A stretch of DNA of 64,000 bases from Anastatus disparis (GCA_017163975.1 JAFFSR010000316.1:251001-315000), one strand, 5' to 3'; shown: positions 45,612 through 56,539, counted from the first letter of the stretch. Translations and numbers: made by a program. The notes: generated by a model not told the origin, from the sequence alone.

Positions 45612-46697
45612 ATGGCTAATTATTTAGCAAATGATGTGGTTGATATTCTTTTAGTTCTTGGGGAATGTCACAGAAATTACAGAAATGCTTCTCAGCTTTA
45701 CCGTCAACGTTATCCTGATCGTCGACATCCAGGACCACAACAAATTATAAACATTGAAAGAAGATCGCGTTCAAATGCACTACATCGTCATAGGCGACAA
45801 AATCGAGTCCTGAACAATAACGACCCTCGTCTACTCGCTATATTGGGTATGATTCATATAAATCCACATATCAGTCTCCGTCAGATTGAACGAGAATTGG
45901 GTATTCCTAGAGCAACAGCACATCGACTGCTCCAATTAGTCAGATATCATCCTTACCATATTACTCTTGTTCAAGAATTAAATGACAATGATTGTATATT
46001 AAGAGTAAACTTTTGCACATGGGCACTTAATGAATTAGATCAAGATCCAGATTTCTTCTGGTCTGTTTGTTTCTGTGATGAAGCCACATTTCATAGTAAC
46101 GGCAGCCTTAATCGCCATAACAGTCACTATTGGTCGCCAGTTAATCCTCACTGGTATAGAGAGGTATTAAATCAGCATCGATGGAGTTTACATGTATGGG
46201 CAGGGATAGTTAATGGATCTATGATTGGACCACATTTCTTTGAAAGAACTATTAATGGTATGATGTATTTAGATTTTCTTCAAAATCATCTACCTGGTTA
46301 TTTGGAAGACATCCCATTAGATGTTCGACAAAGAATGTGGTTTCAACAAGATGGCGCTCCTGCTCACCACGCTGGAATTGTGACAACGTTTCTTCGGCAA
46401 CAATATCATGAACGGCTTATCATCCGCAATGGTCCAGTGCCATGGCCTCCAAGATCTCCGGACTTGAATCCTCTTGACTCATACTTTTGGGGATTTGCTA
46501 AAGATGCTGTCTACCAGGAAGCTCCAACAACGAGAGAAAACATGATGCAGAGAATAATAGAAGCTTGTCAATCGGTAACGCAAGAAACTTTGCAACGTGT
46601 TATGCGTAACTTTAGGAGGAGACTAACATTATGTTTAGAAAATCAGGGTGGACACTTTGAACACCTCATACCAAGAGGTAACGCCAATGACGATTAA
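45612..46697 (+). CDS. Mariner-type transposase, DD41D
   Basis: 361 residues, uninterrupted from ATG 45612. The N-terminus has a helix-turn-helix of the kind found in many insect transposases (NASQLYRQRYPDRRHPG), then a second one around ISLRQIERELGIPRATAHRLL (residues 87-107). The catalytic core follows: FCDEATFH (D156), WFQQDGAPAHHA (D247), WPPRSPDLNPLDSYFWG (D289). The second and third aspartates are 41 residues apart, so this is DD41D rather than the DD34D of Mos1. Role: cut-and-paste transposition at TA. All three catalytic aspartates are present, so a working protein is plausible. Confidence 0.92.
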   Translation: MANYLANDVVDILLVLGECHRNYRNASQLYRQRYPDRRHPGPQQIINIERRSRSNALHRHRRQNRVLNNNDPRLLAILGMIHINPHISLRQIERELGIPRATAHRLLQLVRYHPYHITLVQELNDNDCILRVNFCTWALNELDQDPDFFWSVCFCDEATFHSNGSLNRHNSHYWSPVNPHWYREVLNQHRWSLHVWAGIVNGSMIGPHFFERTINGMMYLDFLQNHLPGYLEDIPLDVRQRMWFQQDGAPAHHAGIVTTFLRQQYHERLIIRNGPVPWPPRSPDLNPLDSYFWGFAKDAVYQEAPTTRENMMQRIIEACQSVTQETLQRVMRNFRRRLTLCLENQGGHFEHLIPRGNANDD

Positions 46698-46732
46698 GTA
46701 AGATAAATATTTATTTTATCAAATGTACATAA

Positions 46733-47060
46733 AAGCGTTGGGAACCTTTATTCCTGACCTTAACTGGTTGGGAACGCTTAGTCCTTACCTTAACTGGTTG
46801 GGAACCTTTATTCCTGACCTTAACTGGTTGGGAACCTTTATTCCTTACCTTAACTGGTTGGGAACCTTTATTCCTTACCTTAACTGGTTGGGAACCTTAT
46901 TCCTGACCTTAACTGGTTGGGAACGCTTAGTCCTTACCTTAACTGGTTAGGAACCTTTATTTCTTACCTTAACTGGTTGGGAACCTTTATTCCTTACCTT
47001 AACTGGTTGGGAACCTTATTCCTGACCTTAACTGGTTGGGAACGCTTAGTCCTTACTCTT
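46733..47060. repeat. 30-bp minisatellite behind the transposase gene
   Basis: About eleven copies of gttgggaacctttattcc / tgaccttaactg, ~30 bp each, starting 36 bp after the transposase stop. Because 30 is a multiple of three, one frame stays open and gives a repeated WLGTFIPDLN peptide. This is very likely an accident of period. Confidence 0.85.
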
Positions 47061-47453
47061 ACTAGTTAGTATCGAGCTATTTCTTACCGAAATTAATTAT
47101 CAAATTTAATAAGTTATTTAACGTCAATCATGACCTTAGAAGGTCAAATTTTGTAAATGGTCAAGGACTTATTCAGCTTTAATATTTTCAGTACCTTTCA
47201 TAGCGGAGTCAAAAATCTAGGGTTCCACTTAAAAATTCGCCTTAAACTTAAGATGACCTTGAAGATCGTGGGTTTCCATTTAAAAAATCGACTCGACGTT
47301 CTAATGACCTTGAAGGTCATGGTCAAGGTCACGATCAAGGTTACCATTGGATGCCTCCCTTGAAACCCTACAACTTTCATTTGAAACATTTTTTTCAAAA
47401 GTCTATATTTTCAGAGTTATTGACGTGTCCAAGTTAAAATGGGACACCCTGTA

Positions 47454-48430
47454 TATGAAATTATAAAGTTTCTTCTGAATGTATATATATTCATACTCTG
47501 AAAATAATTAGTATTATAAATAATACAGGTTAAAAAAAATGACAAATCCACAATCATCAATTATTTAAAACAAACAAATTTTTGAAAAATTTATTATAGT
47601 TTCAAAGAAATATTTTTTTGAAACAAAAATATATTTATTAAAAACAAACATTTGTGTGTTTCTTATAAACAATTGAAAAAAAAATTTGTGAATTACAAAG
47701 AAATATTTATTTCTTTTGAGTAAATGAGTTATTCAAAGAAAAAAATATTTCTTACAAATAAACACATATTTATTAAAAATTATCATCTATTTGTTTCTTT
47801 CCTACAGATTTTTTAAGAAATGAGTCTTTTTTTTTTTAAAATATATATTTCTTTTAAGTAAATAATTTTTTAAAGTAAAAAAATGTTTCTTACAAGCAAA
47901 CAAGTATTTATTAAAAAGAAACATCTATTTGTTTCTTTCCGACAGATTTTTGAAAAAATGAGTCTTATTTAAAAAAAATATATGTTTCTTTTAAGTAAAT
48001 GTTTTTTGTAAGTAAACAAATATTTGTTACAAACAAACAAGTATTTATTAAAAAGAAACAACTATTTGTTTCTTTCCGACAGGTTTTGAAGAAATAAGTC
48101 TTAGATTCGAAAAAAATATTTTTGTTCTTAAATAAATATTTTTTTTAAAGGAATAAATATTTCTTACAAACAAACACATATTTATTAAAAACAACATCAA
48201 TTTGTTTGTATCCGACAGAATTATAAACAAATTATTTTAGATTCAAAGAAATGTTTTTTCTAATTAAAAATTTAGATTTTTTAAATTAAATATTTCGTTT
48301 TTTACATCTAAGAAATATGTTTTTAATTTAAAAAAATTCACTTCTTTGTTTTAAAGAAATCGTGTGTTTGGCACTATTGAAACACACCATTTCTTTGAAA
48401 CAAAGAAATTTTCTTTCATTCTATCAAATT
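47454..48430. repeat. Unique tail and ~130-bp subterminal repeats of the 24-kb element
   Basis: After ~110 bp of unique sequence, units of cttacaaacaaac...tatttattaaaaa...ctatttgtttctttccgacag recur near 47750, 47890, 48020 and 48150. They differ from the 248-bp monomers and lead into the right end at 48442. Confidence 0.7.
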
Positions 48431-48442
48431 TTTTTTTCAGTG

Positions 48443-48660
48443 TATGCAATCAGTAAAAACCTTCTAGAATAAGTAGTTCGAGAACTGTAAAATTATAAAG
48501 CAGATGCAATTTTTTCAACAAAACAGACAAAACTGTTCATAACTCGGAAAAAATCGAGCGTTGGACCGAATGGACGCGGCTTTTTTCATGATTTTATGTA
48601 AGAAAAAAGATCCCAAAGCTAGAAGAAAATCCAAGACCCAAATACAATGAACTCTCCTTG
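48443..48660. mobile_element. Right part of the split fold-back MITE
   Basis: Complement of 23593 onward; it ends CTCTCCTTG before TTA at 48661-48663. The first bases (tatgcaatcagtaaaaacc) give the exact insertion point of the 24-kb element. Confidence 0.85.
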
Positions 48661-49199
48661 TTAGTCAAATTTTAATGTAGAAGTGCAATACATTTGTAGC
48701 ACAAATTCATTGAATTTAATACTGTTCGAATTTGCAATTTAAATAATGTACATATATTAATTTTCATTTATTAAAGATTAAACTTTGTATGCAACTGTAG
48801 TAAATTTCAATTGATTTGATTCAACAAAAATTTTACGCTGAAACTATGTACTCTGCTTTTGCCAAAGATTCTTTTAAATTCTATTTTATTAATTTGATAA
48901 TTAATTGAATTATTAAATAATTATATTTCATATAAATATATAAAATATAAAATAAATTATTATAATATTAATCATTTCTCTAATAATAAAAATGGCTTTT
49001 TAATTTTAAATATTTCTAATTCTAAGTGCAAAAAATTAATTTATATGACTTAGGGGGGCGGTTCAACGATGTATGTTATTCCACCATAGTATGATGATTA
49101 TTATTTTCGGTACAATTTAAATATATTTATTTATTTTATATTGACACAATTAACATTATAACGCAGAAAACGCATAAAAACGCATGAAAAAATTTTTTA

Positions 49200-49277
49200 C
49201 CTAATCTGGGCTCGAACCCACAACCTTTCGTTTACGAGGCATAAACGCTATCTGTTACGCTACGCTACGCTTGACAC
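49200..49277 (-). other. tRNA-Thr(CGT)-like sequence, degenerate
   Basis: On the minus strand, tagcgtaacagatagcg resembles a box A and ggttcgagccc a box B, with ctcgtaa as a possible anticodon loop (CGT). The anticodon and T stems contain mismatches and no acceptor stem closes. A tRNA relic or SINE head is more likely than a gene. Confidence 0.5.
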
Positions 49278-49551
49278 GTAAGGTAATAATTTTATATATT
49301 CATAGTTTACTACGATAATCTTTTGACTTTTGTAAAAGATGAAATAATTAATTAATAATAAATAATTAATAGAAAAAATTAATTTTTATATGCAAATAAA
49401 TATTTTTTTACATATATTTCACGGTTTAAATGCATTAATGTTCATATCGATGCTTCAATTTTAATGTAGTTTACATTATAATCAAACTTTGAAATTCATG
49501 TAAATACAAATCAATTTCACTACAGTTATGCTTTAAAAATTAAGTATATAT

Positions 49552-50458
49552 GGGTGAAATTCAAAAAATTGAAAATAGATGTTTATACATAATAACTTTT
49601 TATGCAAATAATATGTACGTGTCTAAACCCACCAGTTAGCTAGTAACAATCCTAATAAACTTGTTCAACCATTAAAACTTTGATTAAATGACTAATCCAA
49701 AGGAATAAATAAGAAAAATAAACAAAAATGTCCTCGTGTCACGCGTCTGGAGCGTACAAGTATTTTGTTTTCAAAATAAAAAGTATCTAAATACATAGTT
49801 ATTAAAATTTTACTGTAATGATTTTTGAAGATTTTTAAATAAAGAATCTAATGGTGGGGTGTAGAAATACAATAACTTAATAAAAAGTATTTAAAACAAT
49901 TTTTTTGTCCTCGTGTCACACTTTTAATAGTTTATCGTAAAAATCATTTAAGAAGTCAAATAATTAGAGCTAAATATCGTCAAATATAAAAATTAATATG
50001 TATTTTAGTAATTAAAAGAGTTATTAATGTAAAAGGTTTTATATATGGTGAGAAAATATATTTAAATCAAACCATAAAAAAACGTACCTTTTCTAATGTC
50101 TTCGTGTAACGCTAATTTTCTTAACGAAAAAAAAATCTAATCAAGATTTGGACTACGGGAAAAGAAAGTAGGCTTGAGCTTTAAATTGACTGTGAAATAT
50201 ATTTGTTATTATATATATTACTCGCCAAGTAATCACTTTTAATGTATACAAAAGAAAAAAAAATGTCCTCGTGTCACATTTATAAGTTTATTTACATTTA
50301 CACATGTTACATTTCTAAAATTGAGATACAGCTCGCCCATTATTGTTTTCTTCTTATTTATAGTATTGATAAACATATTAAAAAATATCAAGTAAAATTT
50401 AGGAATTTTTTTTTAGTTTTTAAAAAACATGATTTTGAAAACTTTTTGAATTTCACCC
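49552..50458. mobile_element. MITE with GGGTGAAATTC ends and four tgtcctcgtgtcac boxes
   Basis: Ends GGGTGAAATTCAAAAA and TTTTTGAATTTCACCC, with atat on both sides (49548-49551, 50459-50462). Inside, tgtcctcgtgtcac or a close variant occurs near 49729, 49906, 50096 and 50265, i.e. every 170-190 bp in otherwise AT-rich text. No significant ORF. Confidence 0.75.
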
Positions 50459-51103
50459 ATATACATTAGTGTACAAGTAATGCGTGTACTTAGAATTTAA
50501 TGTAAACGTAACTAAATTATAAAGTACGTATACATAAATTTTACTGTTAATGCTTTAATGCTCGTGGTAAAGTGCATTGATTCTTATGTAAATACACCTA
50601 AAAACAGCTTTAATGTTCGGAACATATTAAATTTGTATAAGCACATAAAATTAAAATGGGATTTTGAGAGCATAAAACTTTCTACTCTTGTACTTAAAAT
50701 TTAATTTACTCAACATTATAACTTATGTAATTACATTAAGTTTGCTTTGAAACTGAAACAATCTAATATTTTTAACGATTATATTTAAATTTAAATTTAG
50801 TTTACATTACAATCAAACTTTAAAATTCATATAAATTCATATAAAATTTACTGGAGTTTTAATTTAAAAATCAGGCATAAATACATTAGTGTGTGAGTAA
50901 TGTGTGTGCATAAAATTTAATGTAGACTTACGTTAATTTTCTAGTACATATACGCATATTTCACGGTTTAAATGCATTAACGTTCACAGCGATGCTTTAA
51001 TTTTAATGTAGTTTACATTATAACCAAACTTGGAAATTCATGTAAATACAAATCAATTTTACTACAGTTATGCTTTGATAATCAAGTATATATACATAAA
51101 AAA

Positions 51104-51150
51104 TTAATTCTTTGATTAGAAAAAGACGGAGATACGTAACCTCCTCTTAA
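51104..51150. mobile_element. Single arm of the GAGGAGGT fold-back family
   Basis: ctttgattagaaaaagacgg...acctcctcttaa matches the right arm of 25114-25493 and ends at TTAA. No matching left arm was found nearby. Confidence 0.5.
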
Positions 51151-52637
51151 GATTAAAATTGTTGTTTAAATCCAAAAAATGGTGCAAAATCTGATTTTCT
51201 TCAAGAACCGATTTTTCGCACTTTTCTCGCTTATTCTGTGAGTTATGTTATAATCTAAAAGTTTAAACACTGTTTTCTTTGTGTATTTTCTTTCACTATT
51301 TATGACTGATCTATTAGTTTTAAGAAAAAATGGCACGTGACCCTTATTTTTGCTGAAAATCGATTTTTTTGCATTTTTTCCACGTTTTTCCTAAGTTATC
51401 CCCGTTGAAAAAATCCAAATGGATTTTGTTGGAAATCCATGTTGGAATTTCAATTGGAAATTCATAATGGAATTCCAATGAGAATTTTAGAAATCCAACG
51501 TAAATTTATGGACATTTTTAAGCGATTGAAATATTTTTTTACATAAAATTTTATTTATGTTTTTATTGCGAAAAATATCTCTGTTCATTGAGAAAAATAG
51601 AAAATGAGAAAGCAGGCCGAATGATTGTCGTTTTAGACTAAATGAAACTACCAGCTTATAAGTTCCAAACTCTTTTATTTTTTTTGTACTCATTTGCTTG
51701 CCATAAGAGAGTCAATAGATAGAAAGCGTGGTAGCCGCCTGGCGATCAATTATTAGTACTATTATATAAATGTGCATATTTATATTCAATGATTAGCCAG
51801 GGGCTACTACAACGCTTTCTATCTATTGACTTTCTTATGGGAAGCTAATGCGCACAAAAGAAATAAAAGAGTTTAGAACTTATAAGCTGGTAGTTTCATT
51901 TGGTCTAAAACAACGATCATTCGGTCTGCTTTCTCACGTTCTATTTTACTCAATGAAAAGAGATATTTTTATAAGTCGCGATGAAAACATAAATAAAATT
52001 TTATGCAAAAAAATATTTCAAGCGCTTAAAAATGTCCATAAATTTACGTTGGATTTCTAAAACTCTTATTGGAATTCCATTATGAATTTCCAATTGGAAA
52101 TCCAACTGGATTTTTTCAACGGGGTATGTTACAATTTGAGAACATAAATAGCACTTTTACTGTGCATTTTTTTGCTCTTCATGATATTAGTGTTGAGGAA
52201 AAAAGGGCTGCAACCCTGATGCTCAACAAAAAACTGATATTTTCACGTATTTTCATAGTTTATGTTAAAAGTTAAGAGCTCAAATAACCATTTTCTGTAA
52301 ATTTTTTCCTGCTTGTCATGGAGGTATCAATTTAATCAAGGTTTTTGATACCTACCTTTATGATTTTTTGCAAGAGTTTTCCATCCTATTTTTATTCTTT
52401 CATAACTTTTGGAAAACTTGAGCTTTTTAAACACGTTTTTTTTTCAGAAAAAGTAGTTCAAAAAATGTTAAACTCTAAAGCAGATGCAAATTTTTTTAAA
52501 TTCAGACAAAATTGTTTGTGAATTGGAAAAAAGCGAGCGTTGGACCAAATAGATGCGGCTGTTTTGATGATTTTATGTAAGAAAAAATATCCTAAAGTTG
52601 AAAAAAATTCCGAGACCCAAATGCAATTCCTTCTTTG
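51151..52637. mobile_element. Diverged copy of the GGAGAG fold-back family, carrying another fold-back
   Basis: The right ~200 bp (tttaaacacgttttttt, gcagatgcaaattt, gcgagcgttggacc, ccttctttg then TTA) match the right part of the split element at 48443-48660. The left limit is unclear. 51400-52124 is a separate insertion. Confidence 0.5.
51400..52124. mobile_element. Fold-back MITE, 725 bp, CCCCGTTGAAAAAATCCA ends
   Basis: Arms about 51400-51740 and 51790-52124 are inverted copies, with tat on both sides. The mirrored frames at 51487-51693 (-) and 51848-52060 (+) are the two arms and not genes. Confidence 0.8.
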
Positions 52638-53040
52638 TTAGAAGAACAAAATAAATAAATAAATAAACGTTAATATTAGAAACTATCGAAAGGAATAGAA
52701 GCGCTCGCAGATGGCGCGCAATACAGCGTGCACGTCTCAGCTGCAGTCTATATGACAATGTTTAGAAATTCATAACTCTTTTACAAATCAAAATCACCAA
52801 AATTTTCTTTCACAGTTATCAAGCGTGTAATAAAGGAGATAAAAAATATTAGAACATTTTTTTTTCACAATGAGGAGCAGTTGATTAAATTGTTAATTGT
52901 TTATTGCAAAATTAAATATTTATTAATAAATTGAATTTTTTTAATATTATTCATACCTTATTTAATTCTGCTACTATTTATGAATATATCATTAAAATTT
53001 GGTTAAATTTCATTTAATAATCATAAATATCGATATTTAA
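52638..53040. other. Unclassified sequence after the fold-back
   Basis: An (aaat)n run near 52655, a short GC-richer stretch (agcgctcgcagatggcgcgc, 52700-52719), then AT-rich text. No gene recognised. Confidence 0.4.
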
Positions 53041-54735
53041 AAAACAAGCTATCAGAAGAAGTAATCAAAATCTACGCTAAAAAAATTAGTTTTTGTGAAC
53101 ATGTTCCATAAAGACAGTAGCAAATAACTTGTATTCGAATTTCAGAACAAATCTATCGAGTAGTTTACGTAAAATAAAAGAAAAAAAGACAATTAAAATT
53201 TTTTTCAGAATTTTTAGAATTTTCTAAAATTAAAACTACACTAAGAAAATCGGTTTTCAAAATTCATCCTTCTTTTGGCAGCTGCAAATAATTCTCATGC
53301 AAATTTCAAAGCAAATTCATCACGTACTTTACGTAAAATAAAAAAAAAAATGAAAAACGCTGCCAAGTGCTTTGGCGCAATGCTTTTTCATAGAGCTCCT
53401 TTATTTTAAATAATTTGATTTTAATTTTATTAAAATCAGTTAAGTTATTTTAATGTAAAATCCTACTCATCAATAATATTTTCCAATATCTTTTATATAA
53501 CTCATACTTTAATTTAAAATATTTTATTTAATTTTAAAAATGGCTCTTTAATTAAAACTTTATACGTAGAAAATTAATTTTCTGTATCTTTTCGCTTAGT
53601 TATATGAGAATTAAATTGTATGCAAAATTCTCTGAAATCGAATTCACTTTCAAAATGATCTAAAATTGAAACTGCATTAAGAAAATAAGTTTTCCAAAGC
53701 ATGTTTCCTTGAAACAGTAGCGAATAACTTGCATACAAATTATGGAGCAAATCTATCGAATGATTTTTAAAAAATACAAAAAAAAGAAAAATCGAAAAAA
53801 TTTTTAAAATTCTTAAAATGGCTCTATAAAAAAAAACTATGCTATAAAAACCAATTTTCAATAGCTTCCCGCCTACTTATACAAAATAATAGATGGTATC
53901 CAAAATTTGAAGCAAATCCATCGAGTAATTTTCGAGATTTCATTGGCTAAATATACACCATTTTCTTTTCAAAATTTTCCAAATGCTCTAAAATTAAAAC
54001 TACACTAGGAAAATCAATTTTTGAAAATTTCCCTTTTTTGGCAATCTCAAATAATATCCCTGCAAATTTTAGAACAAATCTATAGAGTACTTTACGTAAC
54101 ATAAAAAAAAATCTAAACTTTTTTTAGAATATTCAAAATCCTCTAAAATCGTAACCACGCTAAGAATATTAGTTATCAAAAGCTTATTTTCTTCAGATGA
54201 TAGCAAATTGACTGTATAAAAATTTTAGAGAAAATTTATAGTATGGTTTGCACAAAATAGAAGATAAATAAACATTTTTTTTTAATTTTCAAAATGCTCT
54301 AAAATTAAAACTGCTCTGAGAAAGTTAGTTTTCTTCAGACAGTAGCGAATAACTTACATTCAAATTTTAGAGCAAATCTATCGAATGGTTTTCGTAAAAT
54401 AGAAAAAAAAATAAAAACTAAAAAAAATTTTTTTAAGTGCTCTAAAATTAAAAATACGCTAAGGAAATTAGTTTTTAAAAGATTTTCTTCTTTTGGCAGT
54501 CAAAAATGAGTTCCATACAAATTTTCAAGCGAATTCTTCGAGTAGTTTACATAAAATACAAAAAAAATAATGAAAAATCGAATTTTTTTTTAAATTCTTA
54601 AAATGACTAGAAAAAACTACACTAAGAAAACCAATTTTTAATAGCTTCATGCCGAGTTAGCCAAAAAAATAAATTATATGCAAAATTTGTAGCAAATCCA
54701 TCGAGTAGTTTTCGAGATCTAATTGGAGTACTGAA
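53041..54735. repeat. Degenerate tandem repeat, ~140-200-bp unit
   Basis: The phrase caaat-(c/t)atcgagtagtttacgtaaaata returns in varied form near 53150, 53310, 53745, 53910, 54070, 54225, 54375, 54530 and 54690, each followed by A-rich text and ctctaaaattaaaactacactaag. The block ends at the microsatellite. No coding. Confidence 0.6.
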
Positions 54736-54741
54736 TTCATA

Positions 54742-54857
54742 AACGCACGCACGCACGCACGCATCTACTCACGTACAGGCACACGCACGCACATATACAT
54801 ACATACAGACATTTTCTGGAAACCACTTTTTTCGACTTCTTGAGTAAAAATATGTAC

Positions 54858-54914
<57 letters not shown>
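54742..54914. repeat. (ACGC)n and (AT)n microsatellites
   Basis: acgc repeats at 54742-54765, then mixed catacata, then an AT run from about 54860 to 54914. The fold-back to the right sits inside this AT run. Confidence 0.85.
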
Positions 54915-54916
<2 letters not shown>

Positions 54917-56214
54917 GAAGTTTCACGTCAACTCACCTAACAAAAAAATAGAATTCATCGAAAATCAGTGAAAATGTTCTATTTGATACCCGTAATATAC
55001 AAAAAAAATTTTAGAAGTCCAGGTCAAAGGGGTCAGGATTTAAACGTGATGGAATTTTTCGAATTTTCCAAATTTTTTGCTAAATAAATATTTTAATGAA
55101 TTTTTTTCTCAAAAACTATCAATTTTTCGTTAAAACTTAATGGAATACTTTTTCTTGGAAATTAGATGTAAAATTCACCTGAGTTTTTGCAAATTATAAT
55201 ATACTGATTTTTATGCTTACTTGATCGATTTAAACATACTATTTAGTATATCTAAAAATCGAGCAACTTAAATTGGCTTTTTAAGGTCTTATTTTTCTCG
55301 TTTTTTTATGAGGAAAAAATATAAGAAGCCTCCAGTTGGGCAGCCTTCTCAAAGTTACTTAATTGTGCAAAAATGTCTGAAAAAACCGTTATTTTGGATC
55401 AATGATGAGATTTGTGATTTTTTTTCTGAAAAAGTATTGATTTTTGGGACAAATGTATAAAAATGTTTTTTATTGGAAATCATGTGTAGAATATAAACAT
55501 ATTTTTACAAATTGTAATTTAAGACATTATGAACCATATATACTAAAAATTTAACAAAAAATAAATTATAAAATTTCAAAATTTCATTTATAATTTGTGA
55601 TGTTTAGCAAATAACGGTTTACAAAAATTTACATACATTTTACATACGATTTCCAATAAAAAACATTTTCATACATTTGTCCCAAAAATCAATACTTTTC
55701 CAGAAAAAAAATCACGAATCTCATCATTGATCCAAAATAACGATTTATTCAGACTTTTTTGCACAATTAAGTAACTTTGAGAAGGCTGCCCAACTGGAGG
55801 CTCCGTATATTTTTTCCTCATAAAAAAACAAAAAAAATAAGACTTTAAAAAGCCAATTTAACCTGCTCGATTTTTAGATATACTAAATAGTATGTTTAAA
55901 TCGATCAAGTAGGCATAAAAATCAGTATATTATAATTTGCAAAAACTCAGGTGAATTTTACATCTAATTTCCAAGAAAAAGTGTTTCATTAAGTTTTAAC
56001 GAAAAATTGATAGTTTTTGAGGAAAAAATTCATTAAAATATTTATTTAGCAAAAAATTTGGAAAATTCGAAAAATTCCATCACGTTTAAATCCTGACCCC
56101 TTTGACCTGGACCTCTAAAATTTTTTTTGTATATTTTGGGTATCAAATAGAACATTTTCACAGATTTTCGACGAATTCTATTTTATTGTTAGGTGAGTTG
56201 TCGTGAAACGTCCC
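54915..56214. mobile_element. Fold-back element, 1.3 kb, inserted in an AT microsatellite
   Basis: Ends GGGAAGTTTCACGTCAACTC and GAGTTGTCGTGAAACGTCCC, with atat on both sides. Arms of ~600 bp (54915-55520 and 55610-56214) are near-identical around a ~90-bp spacer. Non-coding. Confidence 0.85.
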
Positions 56215-56323
56215 ATATATATAGGTATATCATACGCTGACAAAAAAGATATCTCGATCCTCTTGGATATAACTTAAAATCTGTGAAGTAAGAAATTAAT
56301 TTAAACATCTAGTTACCTACATC

Positions 56324-56528
56324 AAGGAATGTAGACGTATATAGAAGAGCAGACGTGTACAAAATTTTGAGGCAAATCATCACCCCAGCTTTTACATTGT
56401 TAGTATATCTATATATCAGTACTGTATAGATATACAGGCTGTGTGATACATATAAGTTGGGGTGATAGATTCCTAAAATTGCCTCACTCTTCCTATTCGC
56501 TCTGCACTTCTATGCATGTCTATATTCA
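56324..56528. mobile_element. Small MITE, 205 bp, 11-bp duplication TTACCTACATC
   Basis: ttacctacatc occurs at 56313-56323 and 56529-56539 as direct copies. Between them, inverted ends (aatgtagacgtatatagaag against cttctatgcatgtctatatt) and an inner pair (tcaccccagct / agttggggtga) form a hairpin. The long duplication recalls Mutator-like elements; that is inference. Confidence 0.65.
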
Positions 56529-56539
56529 TTACCTACATC

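Larger units (their letters stand above)
44607..47451 (+). mobile_element. Mariner-type transposon, 2.85 kb, TA duplication
   Basis: Ends CAGGGTGTCCCATTTTAACT and its complement, TA at 44605-44606 and 47452-47453. Terminal inverted repeats extend at least ~150 bp and, with gaps, ~200 bp or more. Subterminal zones on both sides are full of tgaccttga / tcaaggtca. At 2.85 kb it is about twice the usual mariner length because of these zones and a minisatellite. Confidence 0.9.
24051..48442. mobile_element. 24.4-kb satellite-bearing element, CACTG...CAGTG ends, TA duplication
   Basis: Ends CACTGAAAAAAA and TTTTTTTCAGTG, with TA at 24049-24050 and 48443-48444. The empty site can be read from the other arm of the split fold-back (tgcatattaaag), so both ends are exact. 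Without its insertions it is about 6 kb: a ~600-bp left end, 248-bp monomers, about 370 bp of unique sequence (44351-44606 plus 47454-47570), 130-bp repeats and the right end. There is no ORF of its own, so it would be non-autonomous. TA target and CACTG ends suggest mobilisation by a Tc1/mariner-type transposase; that is inference. Confidence 0.75.
48661..51100. repeat. Repeats of TTTTAATGTAGTTTACATTA type (outer block)
   Basis: Units with ttttaatgtagtttacatta, aaattcatgtaaatacaaatc and ctacagttatgcttt recur near 49465, 50790 and 51000. The same vocabulary is found at 23409-23592, so the block once joined across. It is interrupted by a tRNA-like stretch (49200-49277) and a MITE (49552-50458). 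No coding. Confidence 0.6.

Noticed and set aside
46723..46950. 75-residue repetitive frame WLGTFIPDLN
   Set aside because: Product of a 30-bp minisatellite in a transposon; no start context or family support.
38046..49277. Two functional tRNA genes
   Set aside because: Both tRNA-like sequences have mismatched stems and no closing acceptor stem; kept only as relics.
51487..52060. Two similar frames on opposite strands
   Set aside because: They are the two arms of one fold-back MITE.
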